In this document: positions 43,021-53,495 of the stretch, in pieces | How positions within the stretch are numbered: the first letter of the stretch is position 1 | How the letters are laid out: every line of letters starts with the position of its first letter | From: Sediminibacterium sp. KACHI17 | Lineage (GTDB): Bacteria; Bacteroidota; Bacteroidia; Chitinophagales; Chitinophagaceae | Length of the DNA: 64,000 nucleotides | Direction: 5' to 3' | Assembly (NCBI RefSeq): GCF_040362915.1 | Contig: NZ_AP029612.1 | Coordinates: 1,736,001-1,800,000, forward strand | Made by a program: the position numbers and the translations under genes | The notes under the pieces: model-generated | What the model was told of the DNA's origin: nothing | Seen by the model: the letters and a program-made list of their open reading frames with translations, nothing else | Database searches by the model: none

Positions 43021-46000
43021 ATGCAATTGAATCGAATGATGAAAGGATGGGTTTTAGCCATTTTTTTATTTCCAGTCCTTTCCATGGCCCAGGTAAACTC
43101 AGTTGAATTTGGGAAAAACAGGGTGCAACATAAAAAACTGGTATGGAAGTTCTATCAGTCTCCCAACTTCAACACATATACCAGTCAGGGTGGTTTTGAA
43201 CTTGGCAAATTTGCGGCCCAACTTGCTGAAGAAGAGCTTCGCTCTTTGGAGAATTTCATTGAATACTCCTTACAACGCCGTGCAAATATTGTTGTCTACA
43301 ACAACTACAATGATTATAAAAGCAGCAATATTGGTTTAGGGATTGACTGGCAAAACTCAGGCGGACTCACCAAACTGGTCAACAATAAGATCGTTGTGTA
43401 TTTTGATGGCAATCATGCTAACCTGAAAAGACAAATCAGAGAAGGAATTGCCAAGGTTTTGACAGATAATTTATTATTTGGAGATGATATTGGTGAATTC
43501 GCCAGTAATCAGGCTTTGTTAGATCTACCAAAATGGTTGGTAGATGGCTATGTTTCGTATGCAGCAGAACCATGGAGTACCACCAAAGATGATGAACTAA
43601 AAAGTGCTATGCTGAGTGGCACTTATCGCTCTTTCTATCAGTTTGCATTTGAAAAACCTACTCTTGCCGGACATTCATTCTGGCAGTATATCGGTGAGAA
43701 ATATCGTAAGGAAAATATTACCTATCTCTTATACCTCGCACGTATTTACAAAAACCTGAACCAGGCTTGTATGCGGGTATGTAAAAAGAAATTCAAAGAA
43801 GTATTGGAAGAGTTCATGCAATTTCAGCAAGAACGTTATTCCAGAGATATTCGTCAGCGCAGAAATGCACCAAGAGGACAATTGAATGTTTCAGAAGAAG
43901 TCACTAAGAAAGATTTCTTCCGTTTCCAAGCCAATCCAAATCCACGCAGTACAACTTATGCAGTCGTAGAATTCAATAAGGGTATTTATAGTGTGAAACT
44001 GATGGAGAACTTCTATGATGGAAAAACTTTATTGAAAAGTGGTGTGAGAACCAATCAGGGAGACATTAATCCGAATTACCCGATTCTCGCTTGGGATGGA
44101 AAAGGAACCCGATTATTGGTTGCTTATTGGGAAGATGGTAAGATCAAAATGTTTGTGTATGATCTTATTGCTCGCATTAAAAGATATAAGCAGGAAATCG
44201 AAGGTGTAGACCAAATACTGGATGCGAGTTTTATGCTGGATGCAAACTCTCTTATTTTCAGTGCTGTGAAGAATGGTCATACAGATATCTTCACTTATAA
44301 GATTGAGCAAAACAAATTGGAGCAAATAACGGATGATGTGTACGATGATCTTAATCCAACTTTTGTTTCATTCCCTAATCGTTCCGGTATCATCTTTAGT
44401 TCCAACAGACCTTCACCACAGGCACTGAATGCTGATACGATATTACCGAGCAACTATCGTTTCAATGTATTCATGGTAGACATCCTGAATACAAGTAAAC
44501 AAAAACAGATCACGCAGCTGACCAACTTGAAATTTGGCAATGCATCTTATCCGATGCAATACAATACCAATCACTTCACATTTGTGGCAGATGAGAATGG
44601 TATTGGTAACCGTTGGGCAGGATTCTTCTCCACCAAGAGAGATGGATTGGATACTTTGTATTACATCGGTGAAGAACTACTCAGAAATCCTTCACCAAAA
44701 GAATTTGACTCTACGCTGAGAGCATGGCAAAAAGATGAGCCGGATAGCGTTAGTTATTTTCAGGTGTACAAAGATTCTACATATACATTCCCAATCACCA
44801 ATTATCAAAGCTCATTACTTGAAACGAGGATTGCCGGTGATAACGGACAAGTAAGTGAAGTAAGAAGAGAAGGTGATTTCAAATTCTTGTACAAACTCCG
44901 TGTTGATGAACAGGCATTGAATAAGCGAAATGTCAACAGTCGCCCAACAGAATACATGAAGCGGATCATAGATGAGAAAAAAGCGATAGAAGGCAAAGCG
45001 ATCATTTATAATAATGGTGTTGCAACCAATGATACTACGAGCCGTGCGGCGAAAGACTTTTTCCAAAATGAATTTTCAAATGAAAAAGTAGATACTACCC
45101 GCAGATTTGATACTGAGATCATCCCGCAAAAGAAATCTGTTTTAGAAAGATCAAGACTGTATGATTACAGATTGAAGTTCAGCAGTGATTATATCCTCAG
45201 CGGATTCACAAACAATGTACTTGTGAACAGGTATCAGCCTTATGGCGGAGGCTCAGGACCTATCCAACTGAATAACGGTAATGATTTCAACTTCACTTTC
45301 CGTGTAGGGGTAAGTGATTTATTTGAAGACCAAAAATTTGTAGGTGGCTTCCGATTTGGAACCAACTTGAGTGATAAGGATGTATTCTTCTCTTATCAAA
45401 ATTTACGCAAACGATTTGACTGGGGAATGACCTATTACAGAAGCAATGTCACCAACTTCTTTAATACACCATTCAACAGTATGCTGATCACTAATTTGTA
45501 TCAGGGTAATATTACATATCCTTTTAATGAGGTGAAGAGCTTGAGAGCTACTGTTGCACTCAGAACCGATCGAGGTATTTTACGTTCGTTTGATAATGCC
45601 AGTGGAATACCAGATCCGGGAGCTTTGGCTTTCAAAGACACCATCAGTAGATATATTGTTTCCAGAATTGAGTATGTACATGACAATACCATCAATCCTA
45701 CTCAGAATATCTGGAACGGGTTGAGATATAAAGTCTATTTCGACGTGAATATGCCTACATTCAAAACCTCTTTGAATAACGGAAAAGGTACTTTCAATTT
45801 TGGTTTTGATGGCAGATACTATCACAAAATCTATCGCAACTTTATTTGGGCAGGTCGTGCTGCTGCAGATTTCTCTTGGGGTGGACAAAAACTTATTTAC
45901 TACCTCGGTGGTGTAGATGGGTGGATTGGACCTAAATTCAATGGACAGAATACTCCTGCACCAGATCAGTCTTATGCTTTCCAATCACTTGCTGTGAACA

Positions 46001-46392
46001 TGCGTGGTTACAGACAAAATATTGCGAATGGAAATAATGCTTTTGTGATCAACAGTGAATTCAGATTCCCATTGTTCTCAACACTGATCAACAGACCGAT
46101 CAACAATGCATTCTTACGTAATTTCCAATTGGTTCAATTCCTTGATCTGGGAACTGCTTGGAATGGCAAATACAATGGTATCAAGCGTCCGGGTGAAGTT
46201 ATCAGTGATCCTACATCACCTGTAGTTGTGCGTATTGATGCTGGTGGACTCGGACCTTTTGCCGGTGGTTACGGATTTGGAGCACGCAGTACATTACTCG
46301 GCTACTTTATGAAGTTTGATGCAGGTTGGCCAATGAAAGGAATATTCAAAGGTGCTCCTGTTTATTACTTTGCAATTGGATTCGATTTTTAA
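43021..46392 (+). CDS. Secreted protein: inactive peptidase-like domain, TolB-type propeller, outer-membrane barrel
   Basis: 1123 residues with signal peptide (1-24, LSMAQV). N-terminal domain (30-280) is patterned like peptidase-MA gluzincins, but the HExxH place reads R140-E-G-I-A144 and the downstream WLxEG place reads WLVDG (172-176). A PD40/TolB-like beta-propeller follows (about 310-640; NPTFVSFPNRSGIIFSSNRP). The C-terminal about 400 residues look like a barrel with the D15/Omp85-type end FQLVQFLDLGTAWNG...VYYFAIGFDF. Such combined proteins are common in Bacteroidota but uncharacterised. Single gene. Confidence 0.8.
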   Translation: MQLNRMMKGWVLAIFLFPVLSMAQVNSVEFGKNRVQHKKLVWKFYQSPNFNTYTSQGGFELGKFAAQLAEEELRSLENFIEYSLQRRANIVVYNNYNDYKSSNIGLGIDWQNSGGLTKLVNNKIVVYFDGNHANLKRQIREGIAKVLTDNLLFGDDIGEFASNQALLDLPKWLVDGYVSYAAEPWSTTKDDELKSAMLSGTYRSFYQFAFEKPTLAGHSFWQYIGEKYRKENITYLLYLARIYKNLNQACMRVCKKKFKEVLEEFMQFQQERYSRDIRQRRNAPRGQLNVSEEVTKKDFFRFQANPNPRSTTYAVVEFNKGIYSVKLMENFYDGKTLLKSGVRTNQGDINPNYPILAWDGKGTRLLVAYWEDGKIKMFVYDLIARIKRYKQEIEGVDQILDASFMLDANSLIFSAVKNGHTDIFTYKIEQNKLEQITDDVYDDLNPTFVSFPNRSGIIFSSNRPSPQALNADTILPSNYRFNVFMVDILNTSKQKQITQLTNLKFGNASYPMQYNTNHFTFVADENGIGNRWAGFFSTKRDGLDTLYYIGEELLRNPSPKEFDSTLRAWQKDEPDSVSYFQVYKDSTYTFPITNYQSSLLETRIAGDNGQVSEVRREGDFKFLYKLRVDEQALNKRNVNSRPTEYMKRIIDEKKAIEGKAIIYNNGVATNDTTSRAAKDFFQNEFSNEKVDTTRRFDTEIIPQKKSVLERSRLYDYRLKFSSDYILSGFTNNVLVNRYQPYGGGSGPIQLNNGNDFNFTFRVGVSDLFEDQKFVGGFRFGTNLSDKDVFFSYQNLRKRFDWGMTYYRSNVTNFFNTPFNSMLITNLYQGNITYPFNEVKSLRATVALRTDRGILRSFDNASGIPDPGALAFKDTISRYIVSRIEYVHDNTINPTQNIWNGLRYKVYFDVNMPTFKTSLNNGKGTFNFGFDGRYYHKIYRNFIWAGRAAADFSWGGQKLIYYLGGVDGWIGPKFNGQNTPAPDQSYAFQSLAVNMRGYRQNIANGNNAFVINSEFRFPLFSTLINRPINNAFLRNFQLVQFLDLGTAWNGKYNGIKRPGEVISDPTSPVVVRIDAGGLGPFAGGYGFGARSTLLGYFMKFDAGWPMKGIFKGAPVYYFAIGFDF

Positions 46393-46413
46393 TCCCTGTT
46401 TCCTACAGTTAGG

Positions 46414-46487
46414 TTTGATGTTTCGATCTTTGATTTCTTGATTTAAATAAATGCCCGAATCAAGAAATCAAAGATCAAAACATCAAA
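46414..46487. repeat. Long near-perfect inverted repeat (GATTTCTTGATT / AATCAAGAAATC)
   Basis: TTTGATGTTTCGATCTTTGA... and its complement, about 30 bp per arm with one or two mismatches, separated by about 14 nt. It lies between converging genes and reaches the nth stop codon, so it probably terminates both. Same word-like style as the other intergenic repeats. Confidence 0.88.
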
Positions 46488-47136
46488 CTTTCTTTTTTGC
46501 TGCTTTTGCATAATACCTGCAAAGCGCTGTTAGTCCACATGATTCACATTTCGGATTACGTGCAAGACAAGTATATCTTCCATGAAGTATCAACCAGTGA
46601 TGTGCTTTGTGAACCAGTTCCTCCGGAATATATTTGATCAGTTCCTTTTCTACAGCCAAGGGTGTACTTGCTTTTTCCGGAACCAAGCCTAGTCGTTTAC
46701 TCACCCGAAACACATGTGTATCAACAGCCATATTGGGTTGTTGATCGATCACGCTAGTAATGACATTTGCTGTTTTTCTTCCAACGCCCGGAAGTTTTAC
46801 CAACGCTTCAACAGTCATCGGCACTTCCCCTTGAAACTGATCGAGCAACATATTGGCCATACCGATCAGGTGTTTGGTTTTATTATTCGGGTAAGAGATA
46901 CTTCTGATCAAAGGAAACAGATCATCAAAACTAGCTTGAGCCATGGCCTGTGGTGATGGATATCTGGCAAAGATTGCGGGAGTGGTCATATTGACTCTCT
47001 TATCCGTACACTGAGCAGACAATATCACTGCTACCAATAATTGAAAAGGATTATCGTAGATCAATTCTGTTTCAGCAACGGGTATTTGTTTGCTGAAGTA
47101 ATCGATGACTTGACCGTATCGTTCTTTTTTTGTCAT
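46483..47136 (-). CDS. nth: Endonuclease III
   Basis: Base-excision repair glycosylase/AP-lyase for oxidised pyrimidines. The helix-hairpin-helix LPGVGRKTANV carries the catalytic Lys, VDTHVFRVSKRLG the catalytic Asp, and the C-terminus the [4Fe-4S] pattern Cys-x6-Cys-x2-Cys-x5-Cys (CLARNPKCESCGLTALC). I chose the ATG at 47134-47136 (MTKKERYGQ), giving 217 residues; the open frame continues 34 codons upstream through an intergenic repeat. Confidence 0.96.
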   Translation of the reverse strand: MTKKERYGQVIDYFSKQIPVAETELIYDNPFQLLVAVILSAQCTDKRVNMTTPAIFARYPSPQAMAQASFDDLFPLIRSISYPNNKTKHLIGMANMLLDQFQGEVPMTVEALVKLPGVGRKTANVITSVIDQQPNMAVDTHVFRVSKRLGLVPEKASTPLAVEKELIKYIPEELVHKAHHWLILHGRYTCLARNPKCESCGLTALCRYYAKAAKKKV

Positions 47137-47178
47137 AAACTGCTTCAAAATTAAGCGTTCGAAGTATGTAAATGAGGA

Positions 47179-47224
47179 AGCCGCAGATACACAAATATTT
47201 ATTTTTATCTGCGAATCTGCGGCT
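47179..47224. repeat. Intergenic inverted repeat (AGCCGCAGAT / ATCTGCGGCT)
   Basis: Perfect 10-bp arms at 47179-47188 and 47215-47224, with an extra ATCTGCGA word in the loop. On the minus strand it sits between the 77-residue gene and nth. Confidence 0.75.
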
Positions 47225-47251
47225 TTATTAACATCCATGCAAGCAAGAAGT

Positions 47252-47485
47252 TTACTTCTTCTTTACAGCTGCATGAGCATGATCCATAATCGTTTTGATA
47301 GAAATTTTTGAAGGTGATTTCATTTTCAGTTGGTCTAACTGACGAATGCTTCTTTCTAAAACGGCTAATTGTTCTGTTAATTCAATATCTCCCTCTTCCA
47401 GCGCTTCGTCTACCGCTTTTTGTATAGCAGGAGAACACTCTTTATACAGGTACAATATCAAATCCTCTTCTTTGAACTTTTTCAT
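47252..47485 (-). CDS. Small acidic-helical protein, anti-sigma-factor-like start
   Basis: 77 residues (MKKFKEEDLILYLYKECSPAIQK). The LILYLYKECSP...AVDEALEEGDIELTEQLA pattern is like the N-terminal helices of zinc-less anti-sigma factors and is widespread in Bacteroidota as a short hypothetical protein. No sigma factor gene is adjacent and there is no membrane segment, so a regulator role is only a guess. Confidence 0.65.
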   Translation of the reverse strand: MKKFKEEDLILYLYKECSPAIQKAVDEALEEGDIELTEQLAVLERSIRQLDQLKMKSPSKISIKTIMDHAHAAVKKK

Positions 47486-47684
47486 AACAGGGTTATATTA
47501 ATTGAACTGAGAGGATACGGTATGTATTAAAACGGGAGGCGAAAGGATATTATTGCGGGAAGCCTTTCTGTAATCAGTAATTTAGTAATTCAAATCAAAG
47601 AATTACTGAGAAAAGTAAATAAAATATTGATAATCAACAGTTTGATTTTATAAAAAACTTAGGAGCAAGTTTTGCTCTTACGGT

Positions 47685-47984
47685 CTATTTTGATATCACT
47701 GAATCTTCAATGATAAAAATATCTTCCCCGTCTTTTTTCATGAGATAGCGTTCGCGGGCGAATTTTTCAAGTGCGGCAGGATTACTTTGTATATCGTTCA
47801 GCTCCTGTTTGGTTTTATTGATCTCGTCGAGATAGTATTGCTTTTTGGCTTCCAGTTTTTTCAGTTCGGCATTTCGCTCTCGCTGCTGAAAAAAATCACG
47901 CTGATCAAAGAACAGCATCCAAACCACAAAAAAACCTCCGGCCAGGAAGTATTTGTTTGTGATGACAGAAGTGAATTTTTTCAT
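47685..47984 (-). CDS. FtsB/DivIC-type septum formation initiator
   Basis: 99 residues: short cytoplasmic end, one membrane helix (about 12-26), then a coiled coil (about 30-75) and a globular end with ALEKFARERYLMKKDGEDIF. The pattern PxxLExxARExYxMxxxGE is that of FtsB/DivIC, a bitopic divisome protein. It lies 102 bp downstream of eno, the same neighbourhood found in many bacteria. Confidence 0.9.
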   Translation of the reverse strand: MKKFTSVITNKYFLAGGFFVVWMLFFDQRDFFQQRERNAELKKLEAKKQYYLDEINKTKQELNDIQSNPAALEKFARERYLMKKDGEDIFIIEDSVISK

Positions 47985-48003
47985 AAATCAAAATTAGGAG
48001 AAA

Positions 48004-48080
48004 AGCTGCAAGCTGCAAGCTTCAAGCAACAAGTAGAAATATTTCCCTTACTTGAAGCTTGTAGCTTGCAGCTTGCAGCT
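48004..48080. repeat. Inverted repeat of the AGCTTGCAGC word family between eno and ftsB
   Basis: Left arm about 48004-48033 (AGCTGCAAGCTGCAAGCTTC) and right arm about 48050-48080 (GAAGCTTGTAGCTTGCAGC) are nearly perfect complements. Shares words with 1206-1271 and 39234-39275. It may end or attenuate eno transcription before ftsB. Confidence 0.85.
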
Positions 48081-48086
48081 AATTTT

Positions 48087-49397
<1,311 letters not shown>

Positions 49398-49434
49398 TCA
49401 ATAGGGTTGATAAATGAATTTGCAATTTACGGAA

Positions 49435-50154
49435 TTAGGCGGTTGGTTGCGTCGCTGTAAGACTACGGAACACGTCTTCTAGTGTGTTTCCCTTACTGCC
49501 CAGCAGGTTACTTACCTGATCATCTGCCACAATATTGCCTTTATGAATGATGATCACCCGCTCACAAATCGCTTGTACTTCCTGCAGAATATGCGACGAA
49601 AACAGAATCGTCTTTCCCTTCCCCTGCTCTTTGATCACATTTCGAATCTCAATGATCTGATTGGGATCCAATCCACTGGTCGGTTCATCCAAGATCAACA
49701 CTTCGGGATCATGGATCAATGCTGCTGCAAGTCCAACACGTTGTTTATAGCCTTTGGATAATTGTCCAGTCTTCTTATGCGCTTCAGGACCTAGTCCTGT
49801 TAATTGAATAGCGCGCGCTACTGCTTTAGGAATCTGATCCAATTGATGAACACCTGCAATAAATGCCAGGTATTCTTTTACATACATATCATAATAGAGA
49901 GGATTTGCTTCCGGCAGATACCCAATTCTTCTTTTAGTGGCTACGGGATCTTTTTGTACATCCATCCCACAAACCTGAATAGTACCTGCATCGGGCGATA
50001 GATATCCGGTGATCATTTTCATGGTTGTACTCTTCCCTGCGCCATTTGGACCAAGAAATCCAACCACTCCTCCTTTATGAGCTGTAAAAGAAATAGCATT
50101 CACCGCTTTCTGTGTGCCATACATTTTGGTAATACCGCTAACTTCAATAGACAT
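49435..50154 (-). CDS. gldA: ABC transporter ATPase, GldA-like
   Basis: 239 residues with Walker A GPNGAGKST, signature LSKGYKQRVGLAAAL, Walker B VLILDEPTSGLD and H-loop SSHIL. The sequence style (MSIEVSGITKMYGTQKAVN, GYLPEANPLYYDMYVKEYLAFIAGVH) is that of GldA, the ATPase of a Bacteroidota ABC system linked to gliding motility. The partner membrane genes gldF and gldG are not next to it: eno follows downstream. Motility is not implied. Confidence 0.85.
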   Translation of the reverse strand: MSIEVSGITKMYGTQKAVNAISFTAHKGGVVGFLGPNGAGKSTTMKMITGYLSPDAGTIQVCGMDVQKDPVATKRRIGYLPEANPLYYDMYVKEYLAFIAGVHQLDQIPKAVARAIQLTGLGPEAHKKTGQLSKGYKQRVGLAAALIHDPEVLILDEPTSGLDPNQIIEIRNVIKEQGKGKTILFSSHILQEVQAICERVIIIHKGNIVADDQVSNLLGSKGNTLEDVFRSLTATQPTA

Positions 50155-50364
50155 GCGGTAAAGATATTAATTCAGTGCATTTGAACATGATAAGGAAATC
50201 ACAATAGACTAACAACCGATAGTTTTAGCTGTTACCTGTATCCCATCCGATCGACCCACTATTCTGGTCATTTATTATTTGCAGCAGGGTGTCTATTGTA
50301 TCGAGGTAACATACTTCCTCTTTCTGCGTATTGTGATTATCGATTCATCAATCCAATGTAATAC

Positions 50365-52668
50365 ATGCGTTTAGTAAACCTTCGATACTTCAGTTTATGC
50401 ATTTCCATTACTGCTTTCCTGTTAGTTGTATCCTCTTTTATTGACGCTGATCGTCCGTTTCAGCAGCAAAAAATAACTGATAAAGCAGAAGCTTATTTTT
50501 CATTTGCGAAAGCATATGGCTACATCAGATATTTCTATCCGAGTGATGAATCATCCCTCATTGATTGGGATCGTTTTGCTTGGTATGGCGCTAGTAAAAT
50601 CACAAATAGCCGGCTGCCTGTATTACTTGAACTATCCGAACTCTTCTCTTCAATAGGATCAAATATTTCTTTTGCACCAACTGGCTCTATAAAATCAAGC
50701 CCACGTCTGTTCAACGACACTTCTACAATTGTTTTCTGGCAACATCTCGGAGATGGGAAAGAAAGCATCAGGTATCCGTTTAAAAGTATGAGGGTAAACA
50801 GGTTGGCCAAAAAACTTCCTGAAAGCAGCAACGATTTTGGCTCTATTAGCAAACTACTTCTTGCAGAAAAATACAAGGGCAAAAAAGTGAGGGTGAGAAC
50901 TCATCTTCAGATAGATGGCTCTTTTATTGGTGCCGCATATCTCACTATTGCATATAAACCATCAGGAGCCGACAGCAGATCAATAACAACACAAGGTCAA
51001 AAATTAACGGTTGGCCAATGGGAGACTCATGAACTGATAACAGATATCCCGGATAACACAGAAAAATGTCAAGTAGGTATCACCACTATATTACAGACCG
51101 GATCAGTTATGATAAATAACCTTGAGATTGATACCGAAATAGACAAAAAATGGGTTTTAACAGATAGCTATGATTTTAATAAAGTAGAAAAAGAAAAACT
51201 ATCTACAGAATGGAAACCATTTGGTCCCAATCAAGATATTGAGGTCTTACATATAAAGAATCAAAAAGTTATACGATTCACTCGGAGTTCGGGCGCATTA
51301 CAAATACACCCGCCTTTGTTTAAAATTTCTATTCCTGAACAACAATACCTCATCAAGAATATCGGAACAAATTTACAAATTGGATTTCCCTTGGTGCTAC
51401 AACTTAAAAATGAACATACTTTTCCGCAAGTTCCTTTATCAAAGTTAGCACTCTTAAAAAATGAACTAGCGGCTATCAGCGACACTTCACTCACCAATGT
51501 TTCTATTAATACAAGAATTGCAAACGTTATTTTGTTATGGAACAGGTTACAACATTTTCATCCTGATAATCCATTCCAAACTGCGGAATGGGATGTCAAA
51601 CTTAAAAACGCTATCAAAAGAAGTTTGACCGATAACAGTATAGAAGATCATCGTGAAACACTTACTCAAATGGTCAGGGATTTGAATGATAGCCACATGA
51701 CCATGTATTATTCTTCTACCCTCTACCCGGATTTTTATTTACCCATTCAGTGGGACTTGATAGAGGGAAAATTAATGATAACAAAAGTGCTGGATCAGAA
51801 TCTGGATTTGAAAGTGGGTACAATCATCCATAAAGTTGATAATATACCGGCAATACAATATTGGCAAAAGATTCTATCCAATACAATCGGGGCTACCGCA
51901 TCTAGAAGAAGTTATAAGGCAATTGAAGAATCATTACGTGGAAATGAAAATTCTGAAATAACAATCACTATAAAAACAAATAATAACACCATTAAGACTT
52001 ACATCTTAAAAAGAACATTAAATCAGTTTGCATACAATAAAGCATCGTCATCGATGCAGACTTTACAGAAATTCAAATCAGTAAGTCCGGGAGTTTATTA
52101 TGTAAACCTGGAGCAGATTTCATGGAATGAACTAGAAGGGCATATTCAAGAACTTGCTGAAGCCAAGGGAATAATTTTTGATGTAAGAGGATATCCTAAA
52201 TGGCGAAATATTGAAATACTGAAACACCTAACCCGTAAAACAATTTTGGGCGTAACTGATGGCATCCCTCGCATCATTTATCCGGATAGAGAGAAGATGA
52301 GCTTTGACTATCAAGAGCCGATTGAATATCAGCCCAGCAAGCCTTTTTTTATGGGTAGAATTGTTTTCTTAACCAATGGCAAAGCGTTGAGTTACGCGGA
52401 GAATGTCATGGAAATAGTACAATACTATCGCCTAGGCACCATCATAGGAGATAAAACTGCAGGCACCACAGGCACAATCAATATGTGCTATCTTTTTGGA
52501 GGATTAATGACCCCATGGACCGGTATGCGTGTATTGAAGCAAGATGGAAGTTTATATAATGGCCGAGGTGTTACTCCGGATATAAGTGTTCGTCCATCTA
52601 TTCGTGGGATAAAAAACAATGAAGATGAACTAATAAACTATGCACTGCAACTTATCAACAAAAAGTGA
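50365..52668 (+). CDS. S41 family peptidase (tricorn/CtpA-like), membrane-anchored or secreted
   Basis: 767 residues; an N-terminal hydrophobic segment (about 9-26) is a signal or anchor. An N-terminal beta-rich part (YFYPSDESSLIDWDRFAWYG, as in other Bacteroidota S41 proteins) precedes an insert with a carbohydrate-binding-like pattern, then the S41 core: MVRDLNDSHMTMYYSS, LTNGKALSYAENVME with the Ser-x-Ala-Glu typical of the nucleophile, and IIGDKTAGTTG with the likely Lys. Substrate unknown. This gene and the next are AT-richer than their surroundings. Confidence 0.85.
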   Translation: MRLVNLRYFSLCISITAFLLVVSSFIDADRPFQQQKITDKAEAYFSFAKAYGYIRYFYPSDESSLIDWDRFAWYGASKITNSRLPVLLELSELFSSIGSNISFAPTGSIKSSPRLFNDTSTIVFWQHLGDGKESIRYPFKSMRVNRLAKKLPESSNDFGSISKLLLAEKYKGKKVRVRTHLQIDGSFIGAAYLTIAYKPSGADSRSITTQGQKLTVGQWETHELITDIPDNTEKCQVGITTILQTGSVMINNLEIDTEIDKKWVLTDSYDFNKVEKEKLSTEWKPFGPNQDIEVLHIKNQKVIRFTRSSGALQIHPPLFKISIPEQQYLIKNIGTNLQIGFPLVLQLKNEHTFPQVPLSKLALLKNELAAISDTSLTNVSINTRIANVILLWNRLQHFHPDNPFQTAEWDVKLKNAIKRSLTDNSIEDHRETLTQMVRDLNDSHMTMYYSSTLYPDFYLPIQWDLIEGKLMITKVLDQNLDLKVGTIIHKVDNIPAIQYWQKILSNTIGATASRRSYKAIEESLRGNENSEITITIKTNNNTIKTYILKRTLNQFAYNKASSSMQTLQKFKSVSPGVYYVNLEQISWNELEGHIQELAEAKGIIFDVRGYPKWRNIEILKHLTRKTILGVTDGIPRIIYPDREKMSFDYQEPIEYQPSKPFFMGRIVFLTNGKALSYAENVMEIVQYYRLGTIIGDKTAGTTGTINMCYLFGGLMTPWTGMRVLKQDGSLYNGRGVTPDISVRPSIRGIKNNEDELINYALQLINKK

Positions 52669-52818
52669 TGCAGTACAATCAGAAATAGACCGATCCCACA
52701 TAAAAAAAATCACTGTATAACTACAAGAATTCTATTGCTTGCTTAGTAGCTAATTAAAATGATCGGAAAATGTATGCCAGGTCTTATATTAGTTGAATTA
52801 TAGCTAAATTTCTATGCT

Positions 52819-53262
52819 ATGGATATTCAATTATTATCAGATACAACCATTGATCCAATCATCGAATTGACATTAGCGCTTTGGCCGGAATGCGATTATG
52901 ATGAAGAAAAAAATCAATGGAAACAATTTATGTATTCGCCGGATCATTATTGTGCATTAGCGAAAGTTGAACATGCATATATTGGCTTTATTCATATTAG
53001 TATCCGATACGATTATGTTGAAGGTGCGGAATCGAACAAGACCGCCTACTTAGAGGGAATATATGTGAAGCCTGATTATAGAAAAAATCAAATTGCGAGT
53101 GCATTACTTTCAAGTGGAGAAAAATGGGCAATATCTAATGGGTTAACTGAAATAGCTTCTGACACAGAAATAAATAATCAAATTAGTCAGCTCTTTCATC
53201 AACAAGCTGGATTTAAAGAAGTAAACAGACTTGTTTGTTACATAAAAAAGATACACTCCTGA
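52819..53262 (+). CDS. GNAT acetyltransferase, AAC(6')-I-like
   Basis: 147 residues. The order of blocks LALWPE, YIGFIHISIRYDYVEGAE, AYLEGIYVKPDYR, GEKWAISNGLTEIASDTEINN and FHQQAGFKEVNRLVCYIK is that of aminoglycoside 6'-N-acetyltransferases, which transfer acetyl from acetyl-CoA. The CoA loop is YRKNQIASAL, without the usual Gly. It may confer some aminoglycoside resistance, but chromosomal relatives often have other amine substrates. AT-rich, no mobile element beside it. Confidence 0.82.
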   Translation: MDIQLLSDTTIDPIIELTLALWPECDYDEEKNQWKQFMYSPDHYCALAKVEHAYIGFIHISIRYDYVEGAESNKTAYLEGIYVKPDYRKNQIASALLSSGEKWAISNGLTEIASDTEINNQISQLFHQQAGFKEVNRLVCYIKKIHS

Positions 53263-53263
53263 T

Positions 53264-53485
53264 TCAATTTTCTTTATCGTACTCTCCCTTTACTGCGTAA
53301 TATCCAAATAAACTGAGTCCGAATGCAATGGGCAAGAATACCAAAACAAATACGCCCCATTGTATCCAGGTATCTGCAGATGGTTTTGTTGCGATCTCGG
53401 AAGATGCGGTTCGAATCAAAAAGATAACAGCTAATGGACCTAATATCATCCATATAAAACCCATGATGCGCTTAAGTTGTTTCAT
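53264..53485 (-). CDS. Small two-helix membrane protein beside an MFS transporter
   Basis: 73 residues with two membrane helices (about 9-25 and 43-65) and a charged C-terminus (KGEYDKEN). I believe it belongs to the short DUF6814-type proteins coded next to sugar-acid/MHS transporters in Bacteroidota, but I am not sure. It starts 10 bp after the transporter gene on the same strand. Confidence 0.65.
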   Translation of the reverse strand: MKQLKRIMGFIWMILGPLAVIFLIRTASSEIATKPSADTWIQWGVFVLVFLPIAFGLSLFGYYAVKGEYDKEN

Positions 53486-53495
53486 ATTGAATGTT

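Noticed and set aside
49435..50154. Gliding motility locus around gldA
   Set aside because: No gldF, gldG or other gld/spr genes are adjacent; the ATPase alone does not support a motility claim.
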